DNA of 64,000 nt from NCBI RefSeq assembly GCF_008275125.1, contig NZ_CP043473.1, positions 4,030,001-4,094,000 on the forward strand, read 5' to 3'. Origin of the DNA: Chromobacterium paludis (GTDB lineage: Bacteria; Pseudomonadota; Gammaproteobacteria; Burkholderiales; Chromobacteriaceae). The notes under the pieces were generated by a model. It was given only the letters and a program-made list of their open reading frames with translations, made no database searches and was not told where the DNA came from. Shown in pieces: positions 9,482 to 18,974 of the stretch; position 1 is the first letter of the stretch; each line of letters opens with the position of its first letter. The position numbers were made by a program, and so were the translations under genes.

Positions 9482-9503
9482 AAGGGCGGCCCAGGCCGCC
9501 CTT
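9482..9503. terminator. intrinsic-type hairpin between ruvA and ribE
   Basis: AAGGGCGGC (9482-9490), loop CCAG, GCCGCCCTT (9495-9503). It lies in the short gap between convergent ruvA (+) and ribE (-) and can serve both; T-tracts are short on either side. Confidence 0.65.
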
Positions 9504-9515
9504 GGTTGCGCACGC

Positions 9516-10202
9516 TCAGGCGCTTTGCGCCAGCGCGGGCGGGCGGCTTCCCGTCAGCTGCGGCCCTAGCAATTCCAGCAAGGCCGACAGCTTGTCTTCC
9601 AGCGCCTCGCGCGTCGAATCCACCAGCACCTGGGTCTGCCGCTCGATTTCCAGGTTCAGCCTGTCTCCCGGCTGTTTGACGCCCAGCGTGGTGGCGCGGC
9701 GCGTTTCCGGAACCAGCCACACTTCGAACCAGCCCTCGCGCTTGTCTATGCCGGCGATGGTCAGGCTGACGCCGTCCAGCGCCGCGTAGCCCTTGGCGAA
9801 CAGATAGCGCAAGGCGCCTGCCGGCACGGTCAGCCGCAGGCACAGATTGTCGCCGTGGCGCCGAACCTGCTCCACCGTCGCCTGATAGTCGACGTGGCCG
9901 GACAGCGCGTGGCCGCCGTTCTCCGCGCCATCGGCCAGCGCGCGCTCGGCGTTGAGCGCGTCGCCCACCTGGCAAGCGGCCAGCGTGCTGGTGATCAATG
10001 TCGGCAGAATCAGGTCGAAATCCGCGTTGTCGCCGTGCGGCGGCGCGGCCACGGTCAGGCAGGCGCCGTTGACGGCGACGCTGGCGCCCTGGCGCAATCC
10101 ATCGCAAAAACCGGCGGGGAAAGTCAGGGTGAGCCGCCGGCTGCCTTCGCCCTCCTGGATGGCGATGACGCGGGCGATGGCTTGGGTAATGCCGCTGAAC
10201 AT
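9516..10202 (-). CDS. ribE: riboflavin synthase, alpha chain
   Basis: A 228-residue enzyme that dismutates two 6,7-dimethyl-8-ribityllumazines to riboflavin. The internal duplication is visible: MFSGITQAIARV with VAVNGACLTV in the N-half, and LSGHVDYQATV with LDGVSLTIAGI in the C-half. It begins with the conserved MFSG/MFTG start at 10202, 11 bases after the ribB stop, so it is the second gene of a ribB-ribE operon under the FMN riboswitch. Slightly longer than the usual 200-215 residues because of the C-terminal tail. Confidence 0.95.
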   Translation of the reverse strand: MFSGITQAIARVIAIQEGEGSRRLTLTFPAGFCDGLRQGASVAVNGACLTVAAPPHGDNADFDLILPTLITSTLAACQVGDALNAERALADGAENGGHALSGHVDYQATVEQVRRHGDNLCLRLTVPAGALRYLFAKGYAALDGVSLTIAGIDKREGWFEVWLVPETRRATTLGVKQPGDRLNLEIERQTQVLVDSTREALEDKLSALLELLGPQLTGSRPPALAQSA

Positions 10203-10213
10203 ATCGTCTCCCC

Positions 10214-10846
10214 TCAAGCCTGTTCGCGTTGCAGCCATTCGGCCAGCTCGGCCACGGACAGTTGCGGCAGGCCGTGGCGCTCGGCGTAGTCCTGCACTTG
10301 CTGGCCGCGCATCATGCTGCCGTCCGGGTTCATCAGCTCGCACAGCACGCCGGCCGGGCTGAAGCCGGCCAGCCGCGCCAGCGCCACCGAGGCCTCGGTG
10401 TGGCCGCGCCGCTCCGCCAGGCCGCCGGCGCGGGCGACGATGGGGTAGACGTGGCCGGGGCGCACCAGGTCGCTCGGCTTGGCGTTCGGCGCGATGGCGG
10501 CGCGCATGGTCGTCACGCGGTCGGCGGCGGACACGCCGGTGGTGACGCCCTCGGCCGCCTCGATGGCGACGGTGAAGGCCGTGCCGTAGTGGCTGCCGTT
10601 TTCGGCGGCCATCGGCGGCAGATCCAGCTGGGCGGCGCGCTCCGGCGTGATGCACAGGCAGACGATGCCGCTGCCGTCGCGGATCATGCGCGCCATCTCG
10701 GGCACGGTGAGCGCGTCGGCGGCCAGAATCAGGTCGGCCTCGTTTTCGCGGTCCGGGTCGTCGGCGACGATGACGGGCAGGCCTTGGCGAAAGGCGTCGA
10801 GCGCGGCGTGGACGCGCAGGGAAAGGATATCGGTATGGGCGTTCAT
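10214..10846 (-). CDS. ribB: 3,4-dihydroxy-2-butanone-4-phosphate synthase
   Basis: A 210-residue enzyme making the four-carbon precursor of riboflavin from ribulose-5-phosphate. The active-site acids are in [14 protein letters not shown] (about 27-40), followed by the [16 protein letters not shown] and [14 protein letters not shown] motifs. There is no C-terminal GTP cyclohydrolase II domain, so this is stand-alone RibB. The ATG at 10846 has GAGGA eight bases upstream; more upstream in-frame starts lie in the riboswitch leader and are not used. First gene of the FMN-controlled operon. Confidence 0.95.
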   Translation of the reverse strand: MNAHTDILSLRVHAALDAFRQGLPVIVADDPDRENEADLILAADALTVPEMARMIRDGSGIVCLCITPERAAQLDLPPMAAENGSHYGTAFTVAIEAAEGVTTGVSAADRVTTMRAAIAPNAKPSDLVRPGHVYPIVARAGGLAERRGHTEASVALARLAGFSPAGVLCELMNPDGSMMRGQQVQDYAERHGLPQLSVAELAEWLQREQA

Positions 10847-10980
10847 GGAAACGGTCCTCAAATGATGGATTGAGAAACACGTCCCGTGGGCGTGAAGCGG
10901 ATGGCGCAAGGCCAGCCGGCGCGATAAACGCGCGGATACGACACAGCCATCCCGCCGCGGGCGCGGACGAATGGCTGCCG

Positions 10981-11125
<145 letters not shown>

Positions 11126-11206
11126 TGGCCGCTACAGCGCGGCCAGCGGCGAGTATAGCGCGGTGTTAGAATGTCGGCAGCAAGATTCATCCCAAGAGTT
11201 CCCCCG

Positions 11207-12244
<1,038 letters not shown>

Positions 12245-12331
12245 GTTTGCCCGCGCGCAAACGCGGATGCCGGTGGCCGGCATGCGATTGGCGTACAATG
12301 AAAACTATTCTGCATCGTTAAGCGAGAAATC

Positions 12332-12754
12332 ATGTTCTACGTGTTGTTCGCCACCATTCTGATCGTGGTCGTGGTGGCCGCCGTCGCCGCCGCGCGTTTC
12401 TTCGACCCCGCCGTGGCCAAGATTCTGGGCCGCACCCTGGGCCAGGACCTGGCCGAAGCCTGGCGCAAGTATGTGTTCTTCGCCATCGTGGTCAGCGGCA
12501 TTTCCGGCGGCGTGCGGCCGTGGTCGCTGGAACGCTATTTGCCGCCGGCGCCGGGCAAGGGCAGCACCCAGCTGGACCTGAGCGGCCAGCGCTGGATGCT
12601 GGAATTGTTCAATGCCGGCATCGAAACCCTGCGTTCCATTGCCTGGGTGGTGCTGCTGTTCTTCCTGTGCGCCATGTTGGCCTATGTCATCATGCGCGCC
12701 GTCGAATTCCGCCGCCAGGAGGCGGAGAGCCGCCGTCCGCACGTGGACCGTTGA
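12332..12754 (+). CDS. small inner-membrane protein of unknown function
   Basis: A 140-residue protein I do not recognise. It has an N-terminal hydrophobic helix (residues 2-24), a second hydrophobic stretch (about 47-60), a loop with PWSLERYLPPAPGKG and LDLSGQRWMLELFN, a strong C-terminal membrane helix (about 101-121), and a charged cytoplasmic-looking tail (RRQEAESRRPH). Composition and codon use match its neighbours. It lies 87 bases after ruvB and is closed by a bidirectional terminator. No enzyme motif is visible. Confidence 0.75.
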   Translation: MFYVLFATILIVVVVAAVAAARFFDPAVAKILGRTLGQDLAEAWRKYVFFAIVVSGISGGVRPWSLERYLPPAPGKGSTQLDLSGQRWMLELFNAGIETLRSIAWVVLLFFLCAMLAYVIMRAVEFRRQEAESRRPHVDR

Positions 12755-12769
12755 TTAGCCGCCGACGGC

Positions 12770-12812
12770 GACAAAAAAAGCCCGTCCACGACAAGGTGGC
12801 GGGCTTTTTTGT
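12770..12812. terminator. bidirectional intrinsic terminator
   Basis: GACAAAAAA then AGCCCG...CCAC / GTGG...CGGGCT then TTTTTTGTC. The hairpin with A-tract on one side and T-tract on the other terminates both the membrane-protein gene (+) and the polyamine-binding gene (-). Confidence 0.9.
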
Positions 12813-12821
12813 CGGCTGGAC

Positions 12822-13895
12822 TCAGCGGCCTATCTTGACCTGGGTCCACAGCCGGTTCAGCTCGCGGCGGGACTTGGCGTCCAGGTCTTTCAACGCGACG
12901 TACTTGCCCTTGGCCGGGTCCAGCATGATCACCGGATTGGCCTTGATCTGCGGCTTGAAGAAGGCTTCCGCCGCTTTGACCGGGTTGGTGGCGCCGATCT
13001 GGTTGGAGATTTCCGCCGCGTTCTTGCCGTCCAGCATGAAGTTGATGAACTTGTGCGCCAGGTCCGGACGCGGCGCGTCCTTGAGGATGGTCATATTGTC
13101 TATGGCCAGCACATTGCCCTCCTTCTGCGGCTGGTAGGCCAGCTCGAACGGCCGCTTGGCCGCCTTGGCGTCCTGCTGGGCCTGGAACAGGTCGTTGGAA
13201 TAGCCCAGCGCCACCCAGATATTGCCGACGGTCAGCTCCTTGATGTAGCTCTGGTTGTTGAACGCCGCCCAGTAGGGCTTGGCCTGGCGGATCACCTCCG
13301 CCGCGGCCTTCCAGTCGGCAGGCTTGGTGGAGTTGGCGTCCTTGCCCAGATACATCAGCGCCGCGGCCATCAGCTCGCGCTGGCTGTCCAGCACCGTCAC
13401 CTTGCCCTTGATCTTGGCCAATAGCGCCGGATCGAAGACCAAGGCCCAGCTATTGGCCTTGTCGGCCAGGCCGGCTTTCTTCAGCTGGGTGGCGTTGTAG
13501 CCCAGCAGCGTCAGCGAGACCACCGTGGGCGCGGCGTAACGGTTGCCGGGATCGAAGGGCTGGTTCAGCACCAGATAGCCGCCGTTCAGGTTTTTCCAAT
13601 TGGGCAGCTTGGCTTTATCCAGGGGCTGCAGCTTGCCTTGCTTCAGCAGCGCGTTCACGGCGAAGGCGGTGGGAAACACCATGTCGTAGCCCTTGGCCCC
13701 GGCAGCCAGCTTGGCCAGCATTTCCTCATTGTCGCCGTAATAGTCCTGCACCAGCTTGCATTGGCAGGATTGTTCGAAGCGCTTGGCGGTGTCGGGCGAC
13801 AGCGCGTTGTTCCAGTTGTAGATGTGCAGCACATCCGCGGCGAAGGCCGAACCCCAGGCTAGTGTCATCAGCGCCGTAAGAGCCAGCTTGTTCAT
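12822..13895 (-). CDS. polyamine-type ABC transporter substrate-binding protein
   Basis: A 357-residue periplasmic protein of the PotD/PotF family. Signal peptide MNKLALTALMTLAWGSAFA; mature part starts DVLHIYNWNNALSPDTAKRF, followed by family landmarks GYDMVFPTAFAVNALLKQGK, LQPLDKAKLPNWKNL, and MYLGKDANSTKPADW. PotF of E. coli binds putrescine; the ligand here cannot be fixed from sequence. No permease or ATPase genes are adjacent, so it is an orphan binding protein that must partner a transporter elsewhere. The mature N-terminal region carries a CQC cysteine pair. It is a single-gene unit between two terminators. Confidence 0.85.
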   Translation of the reverse strand: MNKLALTALMTLAWGSAFAADVLHIYNWNNALSPDTAKRFEQSCQCKLVQDYYGDNEEMLAKLAAGAKGYDMVFPTAFAVNALLKQGKLQPLDKAKLPNWKNLNGGYLVLNQPFDPGNRYAAPTVVSLTLLGYNATQLKKAGLADKANSWALVFDPALLAKIKGKVTVLDSQRELMAAALMYLGKDANSTKPADWKAAAEVIRQAKPYWAAFNNQSYIKELTVGNIWVALGYSNDLFQAQQDAKAAKRPFELAYQPQKEGNVLAIDNMTILKDAPRPDLAHKFINFMLDGKNAAEISNQIGATNPVKAAEAFFKPQIKANPVIMLDPAKGKYVALKDLDAKSRRELNRLWTQVKIGR

Positions 13896-13915
13896 ATCTT
13901 GTCATCCTTGTGTCA

Positions 13916-13951
13916 GCTAAAAATGAAACCCCGGCCAGACACTGGCCGGGG
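13916..13951 (-). terminator. proB intrinsic terminator
   Basis: On the minus strand CCCCGGCCAG, loop TGT, CTGGCCGGGG, followed by TTTCATTTTT. It ends the proB transcript about 30 bases after the stop and insulates the downstream binding-protein gene. Confidence 0.9.
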
Positions 13952-13983
13952 CGGGGGGAACGCGTATCGGACTGGGCGACGCT

Positions 13984-15102
13984 TTACAGCGCCACCATAT
14001 TGTCGCGGTGGATCAGCTCGGGTTCGACGATGTAGCCGAGCGCGCCTTCGATTTCGCGCGTGCTCTTGCGCATGATCTGGCGCGCCTCGTCCGAACTGTA
14101 ATTGACCAGGCCGCGCGCCACCTCGCGGCCAGCGGCGTCGACGCAGGCCACGGCCTCGCCGCGCAGGAACTCGCCCTCCACCGCGCTGACGCCCACCGGC
14201 AGCAGGCTGGTGCCGCGCTCGCGTATGGCTTGGGCCGCGCCGTCGTCCAGCAGCAGGCGGCCGGCCAATTGCAGATGGTCGGCCAGCCACTGCTTGCGCG
14301 CGGCCATGCGGCTGGTGGCGGCCACCAGCTGGGTGCCGATGGCCTCGCCGTCGGCCAGGCGCGACAATACCTGCTGCTCGCGGCCGCAGGCGATCACGGT
14401 GGCGGCGCCGCTGCGCGCGGCGCGCTTGGCCGCTAGGATCTTGGTGATCATGCCGCCGGTGCCGACGCTGGAGCCCGCGCCGCCGGCCATTTCTTCCAAT
14501 TTAGGGTCGCCGGCCTCGGCTTCATGGATGAATTCGGCATCCGGATGCTTGCGCGGGTCGGCGCTGAAGAGGCCCTGCTGATCGGTCAGGATCACCAGCG
14601 CGTCGGCTTCGATCAGATTGGTCACCAGCGCGCCCAGTGTGTCGTTGTCGCCGAAGCGGATTTCGCTGGTGACCACGGTGTCGTTCTCGTTGATGATGGG
14701 CACCACGTTGAGATTGAGCAGGCTGGTCAGCGTGGTGCGGGCGTTCAGGTAGCGGGTGCGGTCGGCCAGGTCTTCGTGGGTCAGCAGAATTTGGGCCGTC
14801 TGCAGGCCGAAGGCGCGGAAGGCGCTCTCGTAGGCCTGGCACAGGCCCATCTGGCCGACGGCGGCGGCGGCCTGCAGCTCATGCACGCCCTTGGGCCGCA
14901 CGGTCCAGCCCAGGCGCTGGCAGCCTTCGGCGATGGCGCCGCTGGAAACCAGCACCACCTGCTTGCCGCGGCGCTTCAGTTCGGCGATTTCGGCGGCCCA
15001 GCGCGCCAGGGCGGACAGGTCCAGGCCCTTGCCGTCGTTGGTCACCAGACTGGAGCCGACCTTGACCACGATACGGTCGGAAGCGTGAATCACCGAATGC
15101 AT
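13984..15102 (-). CDS. proB: glutamate 5-kinase ProB
   Basis: A 372-residue enzyme catalysing ATP-dependent phosphorylation of glutamate, the first and feedback-controlled step of proline synthesis. The amino-acid-kinase domain (about 8-260) has [52 protein letters not shown] and [15 protein letters not shown]; a C-terminal PUA domain (about 275-370) is present. The ATG at 15102 has GAGGT six bases upstream. An in-frame TTG one codon earlier is ignored. proA is not adjacent, so the gene stands alone with its own terminator. Confidence 0.97.
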   Translation of the reverse strand: MHSVIHASDRIVVKVGSSLVTNDGKGLDLSALARWAAEIAELKRRGKQVVLVSSGAIAEGCQRLGWTVRPKGVHELQAAAAVGQMGLCQAYESAFRAFGLQTAQILLTHEDLADRTRYLNARTTLTSLLNLNVVPIINENDTVVTSEIRFGDNDTLGALVTNLIEADALVILTDQQGLFSADPRKHPDAEFIHEAEAGDPKLEEMAGGAGSSVGTGGMITKILAAKRAARSGAATVIACGREQQVLSRLADGEAIGTQLVAATSRMAARKQWLADHLQLAGRLLLDDGAAQAIRERGTSLLPVGVSAVEGEFLRGEAVACVDAAGREVARGLVNYSSDEARQIMRKSTREIEGALGYIVEPELIHRDNMVAL

Positions 15103-15107
15103 CAACA

Positions 15108-15143
15108 GACCTCGCTATGAAAGCAAATGATTATAGAGAGGTC
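15108..15143 (-). promoter_or_regulatory. probable proB promoter with inverted repeat
   Basis: On the minus strand a TATAAT -10 box occupies 15130-15135, about 28 bases before the start codon; no good -35 is seen. The same stretch is flanked by GACCTC (15108-15113) and GAGGTC (15138-15143), a perfect 6-base inverted repeat that also contains the ribosome-binding GAGGT. Confidence 0.4.
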
Positions 15144-15177
15144 AGTGTAACCGAAAAAGCGCGTGGCTTGCGCCAGG

Positions 15178-16710
15178 TCAAAACTGCTCGCTGGGGCGGA
15201 ACTCCATGAGCTGGAAATAAGGCGATTGCAGCTGCAGCCGGGAGGCGCGGACCAGCCGCTCGCCGCTGGCGTCGCGCAGCCGGAACTCGCGCAGCTGGCT
15301 GAATGGGCGGCCCACCATTTCCAGCAGCTCGGGGCGGCCGTTATGCGCGGGCAGCAGCAGGCAGCGCTGGAAGGCGTCGCCGTTGTGGGTGATGCTGGGC
15401 ATGGCCAGGGCCGGCAGGGGCGGCGGGCCGATGATCTCGACGCCGCATTCTATTTCCTTGCCGCTGGGCTGCATCAGCACCCAGCGCACCGTGCACAGCC
15501 AGGCGGCCGCGGGTTGATCCGGCGGATTGACCAGCAGCAGTTCGCCGGCGCGCAAGGGTTGGTCGCGAGGGATGCCGCGCAGCAGGTAGCCGCTTTCGCT
15601 TTGATTGATGATGGATAGCAGGCAGGGCAGCGGGGGCGGGCGCAGCCTGGAGCTTTCTTCTTCGGTGTCGCTGCCGCGCAGCGACCAGCTGCCGCCGTTG
15701 ACGCGGTGCCAGATCTGCGCGGTGCCGGCGATGATCTCGACCACGGCCTGGGCGGTTTCGCGCGCGTGCTTACGCCGGCGCGGCCGCTGCCAGGCCTCGC
15801 TGAGCAGGCTCAGCAGCTGGATCTCCTCCCCCACCAGGCCGCCGCCGGGCGAGGCGCTGCTTTTCTGCAGCTGGTCCAGGCTGCGCCGCATGCTGGCCAG
15901 GGCGCCGCTCAGTTCCAGCAAATAGCAATGGTTTTGCTGCGCGCCTGCCGCCGCCAGCAGATAACGCGGCGGCGCGTCCTCCTGCGGGTCCAGCACATAG
16001 CCGTGGCGGCTGTCGCTCAGCTCGCTCACCGGGCGCAAGGCCACTTGCCGGGCCAGGTCGTACACCAGTTGCCGGGTCAGCCGCATTTCGGATGGGGATA
16101 GCCGGTTGGTGGCGGTCAGTCCCAACAGCAGGATCTGGCGGTAGATGTCGGACAATGAATCGTCGTTGGCCAGCGAGCGGTCCTGCCAGCCCTTCTCCTG
16201 CGCCAGCGCATACAGCTGGTGGCAGTCCAGCCAGAAGCCGTCCGGCAGCGGGCAGTAATACTGTTGGCAGATGTTGAGGCATTGCCGCGCCGCCATCATG
16301 GTGTACAGCAGCAGCTCTATCTTGGGCTGCTCGCGTTCCAGCAGGCCTTGGCGCGCCAGTTTTTCGTTCAGCGTCTGTTTGAAATCGACAAACAGATTGG
16401 CAAACAGCTTGACGCCCACTACCGCCAGCTGGCGGCTCTTGGGCGAGGTCAGGATATCGCTGTGCTGGGTTTCGCTTTCCAGCAACGGATAGTAGCGGTC
16501 CAGCGCCTTCAAATACAGTTTGAGCAGCTTGTAGCGCTGCATCGGTTCGATGGGCGCGCGGCCCAGTTGGTATAGCGCCTGGGCCAGCAGGCGGCCGCAC
16601 TCAAGCAGGTCGGTATAGGGCAGGCGCTCCAGCCAGGCTTCCACGCTGGCCGGCTGGGTGTCGACGAGTTGCAGGTCCATATCCTTCTTTGGCAGTGCGA
16701 GCGGCGGCAT
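15178..16710 (-). CDS. unrecognised 510-residue protein with PilZ-like C-terminal region
   Basis: A 510-residue predicted cytoplasmic protein without signal peptide or membrane helix. Residues 1-270 are helical (LPYTDLLECGRLLAQALYQL, YKLLKLYLKALDRYYPLLE, LLLYTMMAARQCLNICQQYY). Residues about 365-460 resemble a PilZ barrel: LLSIINQSESGYLLRG contains an NxSxxG motif, followed by AGELLLVNPP, WLCTVRWVLMQPSGKEIECGVEIIG. A clear RxxxR c-di-GMP motif is not evident; the nearest candidate is SSRLRPPPL just before. The ATG at 16710 has GGAG seven bases upstream; a second ATG at 16680 is possible. It may be a c-di-GMP or PilZ-like effector, which is inference. Neighbours proB and bioA give no clue. Confidence 0.72.
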   Translation of the reverse strand: MPPLALPKKDMDLQLVDTQPASVEAWLERLPYTDLLECGRLLAQALYQLGRAPIEPMQRYKLLKLYLKALDRYYPLLESETQHSDILTSPKSRQLAVVGVKLFANLFVDFKQTLNEKLARQGLLEREQPKIELLLYTMMAARQCLNICQQYYCPLPDGFWLDCHQLYALAQEKGWQDRSLANDDSLSDIYRQILLLGLTATNRLSPSEMRLTRQLVYDLARQVALRPVSELSDSRHGYVLDPQEDAPPRYLLAAAGAQQNHCYLLELSGALASMRRSLDQLQKSSASPGGGLVGEEIQLLSLLSEAWQRPRRRKHARETAQAVVEIIAGTAQIWHRVNGGSWSLRGSDTEEESSRLRPPPLPCLLSIINQSESGYLLRGIPRDQPLRAGELLLVNPPDQPAAAWLCTVRWVLMQPSGKEIECGVEIIGPPPLPALAMPSITHNGDAFQRCLLLPAHNGRPELLEMVGRPFSQLREFRLRDASGERLVRASRLQLQSPYFQLMEFRPSEQF

Positions 16711-16771
16711 GCGGAGGCTCCGATGGCGGGACGCTGTATGCTATTGGTATTGTCTGGTCGCGACAAGCGCG

Positions 16772-18121
16772 TCAAGGCAGCGCGGTCGGATCGCCCGTCA
16801 GACTTTGGCCGCTGGCCAGCACCTCGTCCAGGGCATCAAGGCTAGCCTCGACCAGCCCGGCCATCTCATCGCGGCTCAGGATGTAGGGCGGCATGAAGTA
16901 GACCGTCTTGCCTATCGGCCGCAACAGGCATCCGCGTTTCAGCATGGCCGAAAAATACGCCAATGCAAAGTCCGCACGCGGCGTATCCACGTCAAAGGCC
17001 CAGATCATGCCGCGCTGGCGGAAGTGGCGCACGGCAGGGTGCTGGCGCAGCGGCGCCATCAGCCGCGTGAAGTCCTCGGCCTTGGCGCGGTTGGCCTCCA
17101 GCACGTTTTCCTGCTCGAAAATGTCCAGCACCGCCAGCGCGGCGGCGCAGGCCAGCGCGTTGCCGGTATAACTGTGCGAGTGCAAAAATCCGCGCGCCAC
17201 GTCGTCGTGATAGAAGGCTTGATAGATATCGTCGCGCGTCAGCACGCAGGACAAGGGCAAGAAACCGCCGGTGATGCCCTTGGACAGACACAGGAAGTCC
17301 GGGACGATGCCGGCCTGTTGATAGGCGAAGAAGCTGCCGGTGCGGCCGAAACCGACGGCAATCTCGTCGGCGATCAGGTGGACTTGGTAGTGATCGCACA
17401 AGCGGCGCAATTCGCTTAAATAGATGGGATCGTGCATCGCCATCCCCGCCGCGCCCTGCACCAGCGGCTCCACGATGACGGCGGCGATTTCCGCGCCATG
17501 CTTGGCCAGCAGGTTTTCCAAGGATTGGGCGGCGCGCCGCGCGACGTCGGCCGCGGTCTCGCCGGCCGCGGCCTGCCGGGCATCCGGCGACGGCGCGCGC
17601 AGGCCGGGCTTGAGCAGGTCGGCGTAAGTGGAAGAGAACAGCGGCACGTCGGTCACCGCCAGCGCGCCCACGGTTTCGCCGTGGTAGCTGTTTTCCAGAC
17701 TGACGAAGCGGGTCTTGCCCGGCTGGCCGCTGTTCTTCCAATAATGGAAGCTCATTTTCAGCGCGATTTCCGTGGCGCTGGCGCCGTCGGACCCATAAAA
17801 CGCGTGGCCCAGGCCAGACAGTTTCGCCAGCCGCTCCGACAACTCCACCACCGGGCGGTGGGTGAAGCCGGCCAGCATCACATGCTCCAGCCGGTCCAGT
17901 TGATCCCGTATCGCCTGCTTGATGCGCGGATGGCCGTGGCCGAACAGATTGACCCACCAGGAGCTGACGCCGTCCAGATAGCGCTTGCCGTCGAAATCGG
18001 TCAGCCAGACGCCGTCGGCGCTGGCGATGGGGACGATGGGCAGGCTCTCGTGCCGCTTCATCTGGGTGCACGGGTGCCAAACGGCGGCGCGGCTGCGTTC
18101 CAGCCAGGCATGGTTGCTCAT
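16772..18121 (-). CDS. bioA: adenosylmethionine-8-amino-7-oxononanoate aminotransferase BioA
   Basis: A 449-residue PLP enzyme of biotin synthesis, using S-adenosylmethionine as amino donor to make 7,8-diaminopelargonate. Family landmarks: AVWHPCTQMKRHE, GVSSWWVNLFGHGHPRI, FYGSDGASATEIALKMSFHY, the ENSYHGETVGALAVTD segment, IADEIAVGFGRTGSFFA and the PLP-lysine motif LCLSKGITGGFLPLS. The ATG at 18121 is preceded by AGGAGG five bases away, which decides it over an upstream in-frame ATG at 18157. No other bio gene is adjacent. It is divergent from the pilin gene across about 280 bases. Confidence 0.96.
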   Translation of the reverse strand: MSNHAWLERSRAAVWHPCTQMKRHESLPIVPIASADGVWLTDFDGKRYLDGVSSWWVNLFGHGHPRIKQAIRDQLDRLEHVMLAGFTHRPVVELSERLAKLSGLGHAFYGSDGASATEIALKMSFHYWKNSGQPGKTRFVSLENSYHGETVGALAVTDVPLFSSTYADLLKPGLRAPSPDARQAAAGETAADVARRAAQSLENLLAKHGAEIAAVIVEPLVQGAAGMAMHDPIYLSELRRLCDHYQVHLIADEIAVGFGRTGSFFAYQQAGIVPDFLCLSKGITGGFLPLSCVLTRDDIYQAFYHDDVARGFLHSHSYTGNALACAAALAVLDIFEQENVLEANRAKAEDFTRLMAPLRQHPAVRHFRQRGMIWAFDVDTPRADFALAYFSAMLKRGCLLRPIGKTVYFMPPYILSRDEMAGLVEASLDALDEVLASGQSLTGDPTALP

Positions 18122-18137
18122 GGGGGCCTCCTGTGGG

Positions 18138-18178
18138 GTGATGGCCGATGCTAACACAGGGTAGCGTGATGGCCGATG
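18138..18178. repeat. 13-bp direct repeat between bioA and pilin gene
   Basis: GTGATGGCCGATG occurs at 18138-18150 and again, identically, at 18166-18178, a 28-base period (close to three helical turns). It lies just upstream of the bioA ribosome site. It could be a paired operator; nothing identifies the binding protein. Confidence 0.5.
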
Positions 18179-18193
18179 TGACGAAAAACGTCA
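18179..18193. promoter_or_regulatory. short inverted repeat
   Basis: TGACG-AAAAA-CGTCA immediately abuts the second 13-bp direct repeat. This is a candidate operator in the bioA/pilin divergent region; it lies 64 bases upstream of the sigma-54 -24 element. Confidence 0.35.
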
Positions 18194-18256
18194 GTTTATG
18201 CCGCGCTGTGGTCTAGGATTTGTCACAGGGCGGGGCTAAAGCCGCGGCGGGACAGG

Positions 18257-18273
18257 CTGGCATGTTTCCTGCT
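18257..18273 (+). promoter_or_regulatory. sigma-54 promoter of the pilin gene
   Basis: CTGGCATGTTTCCTGCT matches the -24/-12 consensus YTGGCACGrNNNTTGCW at nearly every conserved position, with the GG and GC doublets exactly 12 bases apart. Transcription would start near 18284, leaving a leader of about 120 bases with GC-rich hairpins before the pilin ATG. Pilin genes of many type IV pilus systems are sigma-54/PilR-dependent, which supports the call. Confidence 0.85.
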
Positions 18274-18403
18274 CCATTGTCGGACACGACAAAGAGGCGC
18301 GCCGGACGCGCCCGTCACGGAAGAAGAGGCGGGGACGTTGCGCCGGCCGCAAGCCACGCGGCGCCTTGCTTGGCTCAAGCTTGACTAGACCATGGAGTTC
18401 AAC

Positions 18404-18907
18404 ATGAAGAAACAAATGCAACAGGGTTTCACCCTGATCGAACTGATGATCGTGGTGGCGATTATCGGCATTCTGGCGGCGGTAGCCATCCCCGCTTATC
18501 AGAACTACACCGTGCGCGCACGCGTGACGGAAGGTTTGTCGCTGGCTGACACCGCTAAACTGGCAGTGGCTGAGAATGCGGCGAGCGGGGTGAAATATTC
18601 CAATGGTTGGAATGCTCCGACGGCGACTAAGAATGTTTCTACCGTTGGCATTACGGATTCAACTGGTGTTATTACCATTACGTATCAGGCCAACGTTGCC
18701 GCGTCTAATGCCAATACTCTGGTTCTGATTCCGTATACTGTTGCAAGTGGCGGAACTGACGTAGCATTGCCTGACAGCACTGCTTCTTTCACTCCGCCGT
18801 CCAGTAACATTGTTTGGCAGTGTGCGTCTGCTGGTACCGCTACACTTAAAGTGGGTTCTGTTAAAGGCACCTTGGATTCCAGCCTGGTTCCTGCAGAATG
18901 TCGCTAA
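18404..18907 (+). CDS. pilA: type IV major pilin (type IVa)
   Basis: A 167-residue prepilin. The short leader MKKQMQQG is followed by [20 protein letters not shown], with the prepilin peptidase site G|F and the conserved Glu5 of the mature protein. The rest is the variable globular head ending with a cysteine pair (WQCASAG and PAEC) that defines the D-region disulfide loop. The ATG at 18404 has GGAG six bases before it; an upstream ATG at 18392 overlaps that ribosome site and is rejected. The 3' two thirds are Ser/Thr/Ala-rich and visibly more AT-rich than surrounding genes. Two PglL-type glycosylation enzymes follow, so the pilin is a likely O-glycosylation substrate. Confidence 0.95.
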   Translation: MKKQMQQGFTLIELMIVVAIIGILAAVAIPAYQNYTVRARVTEGLSLADTAKLAVAENAASGVKYSNGWNAPTATKNVSTVGITDSTGVITITYQANVAASNANTLVLIPYTVASGGTDVALPDSTASFTPPSSNIVWQCASAGTATLKVGSVKGTLDSSLVPAECR

Positions 18908-18930
18908 TAGAATGATTTAATATAGTTAGA

Positions 18931-18956
18931 AAACGGTCAGCTTGCTGGCCGTTTTT
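18931..18956 (+). terminator. pilin terminator
   Basis: AACGGTCAGC, loop TT, GCTGGCCGTT followed by TTTACTGTTT. It lies 24 bases after the pilin stop and only 19 bases before the first pglL start, so most pilin transcripts should end here and a minority read through. Confidence 0.88.
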
Positions 18957-18974
18957 ACTGTTTCGGGTGCGTGA

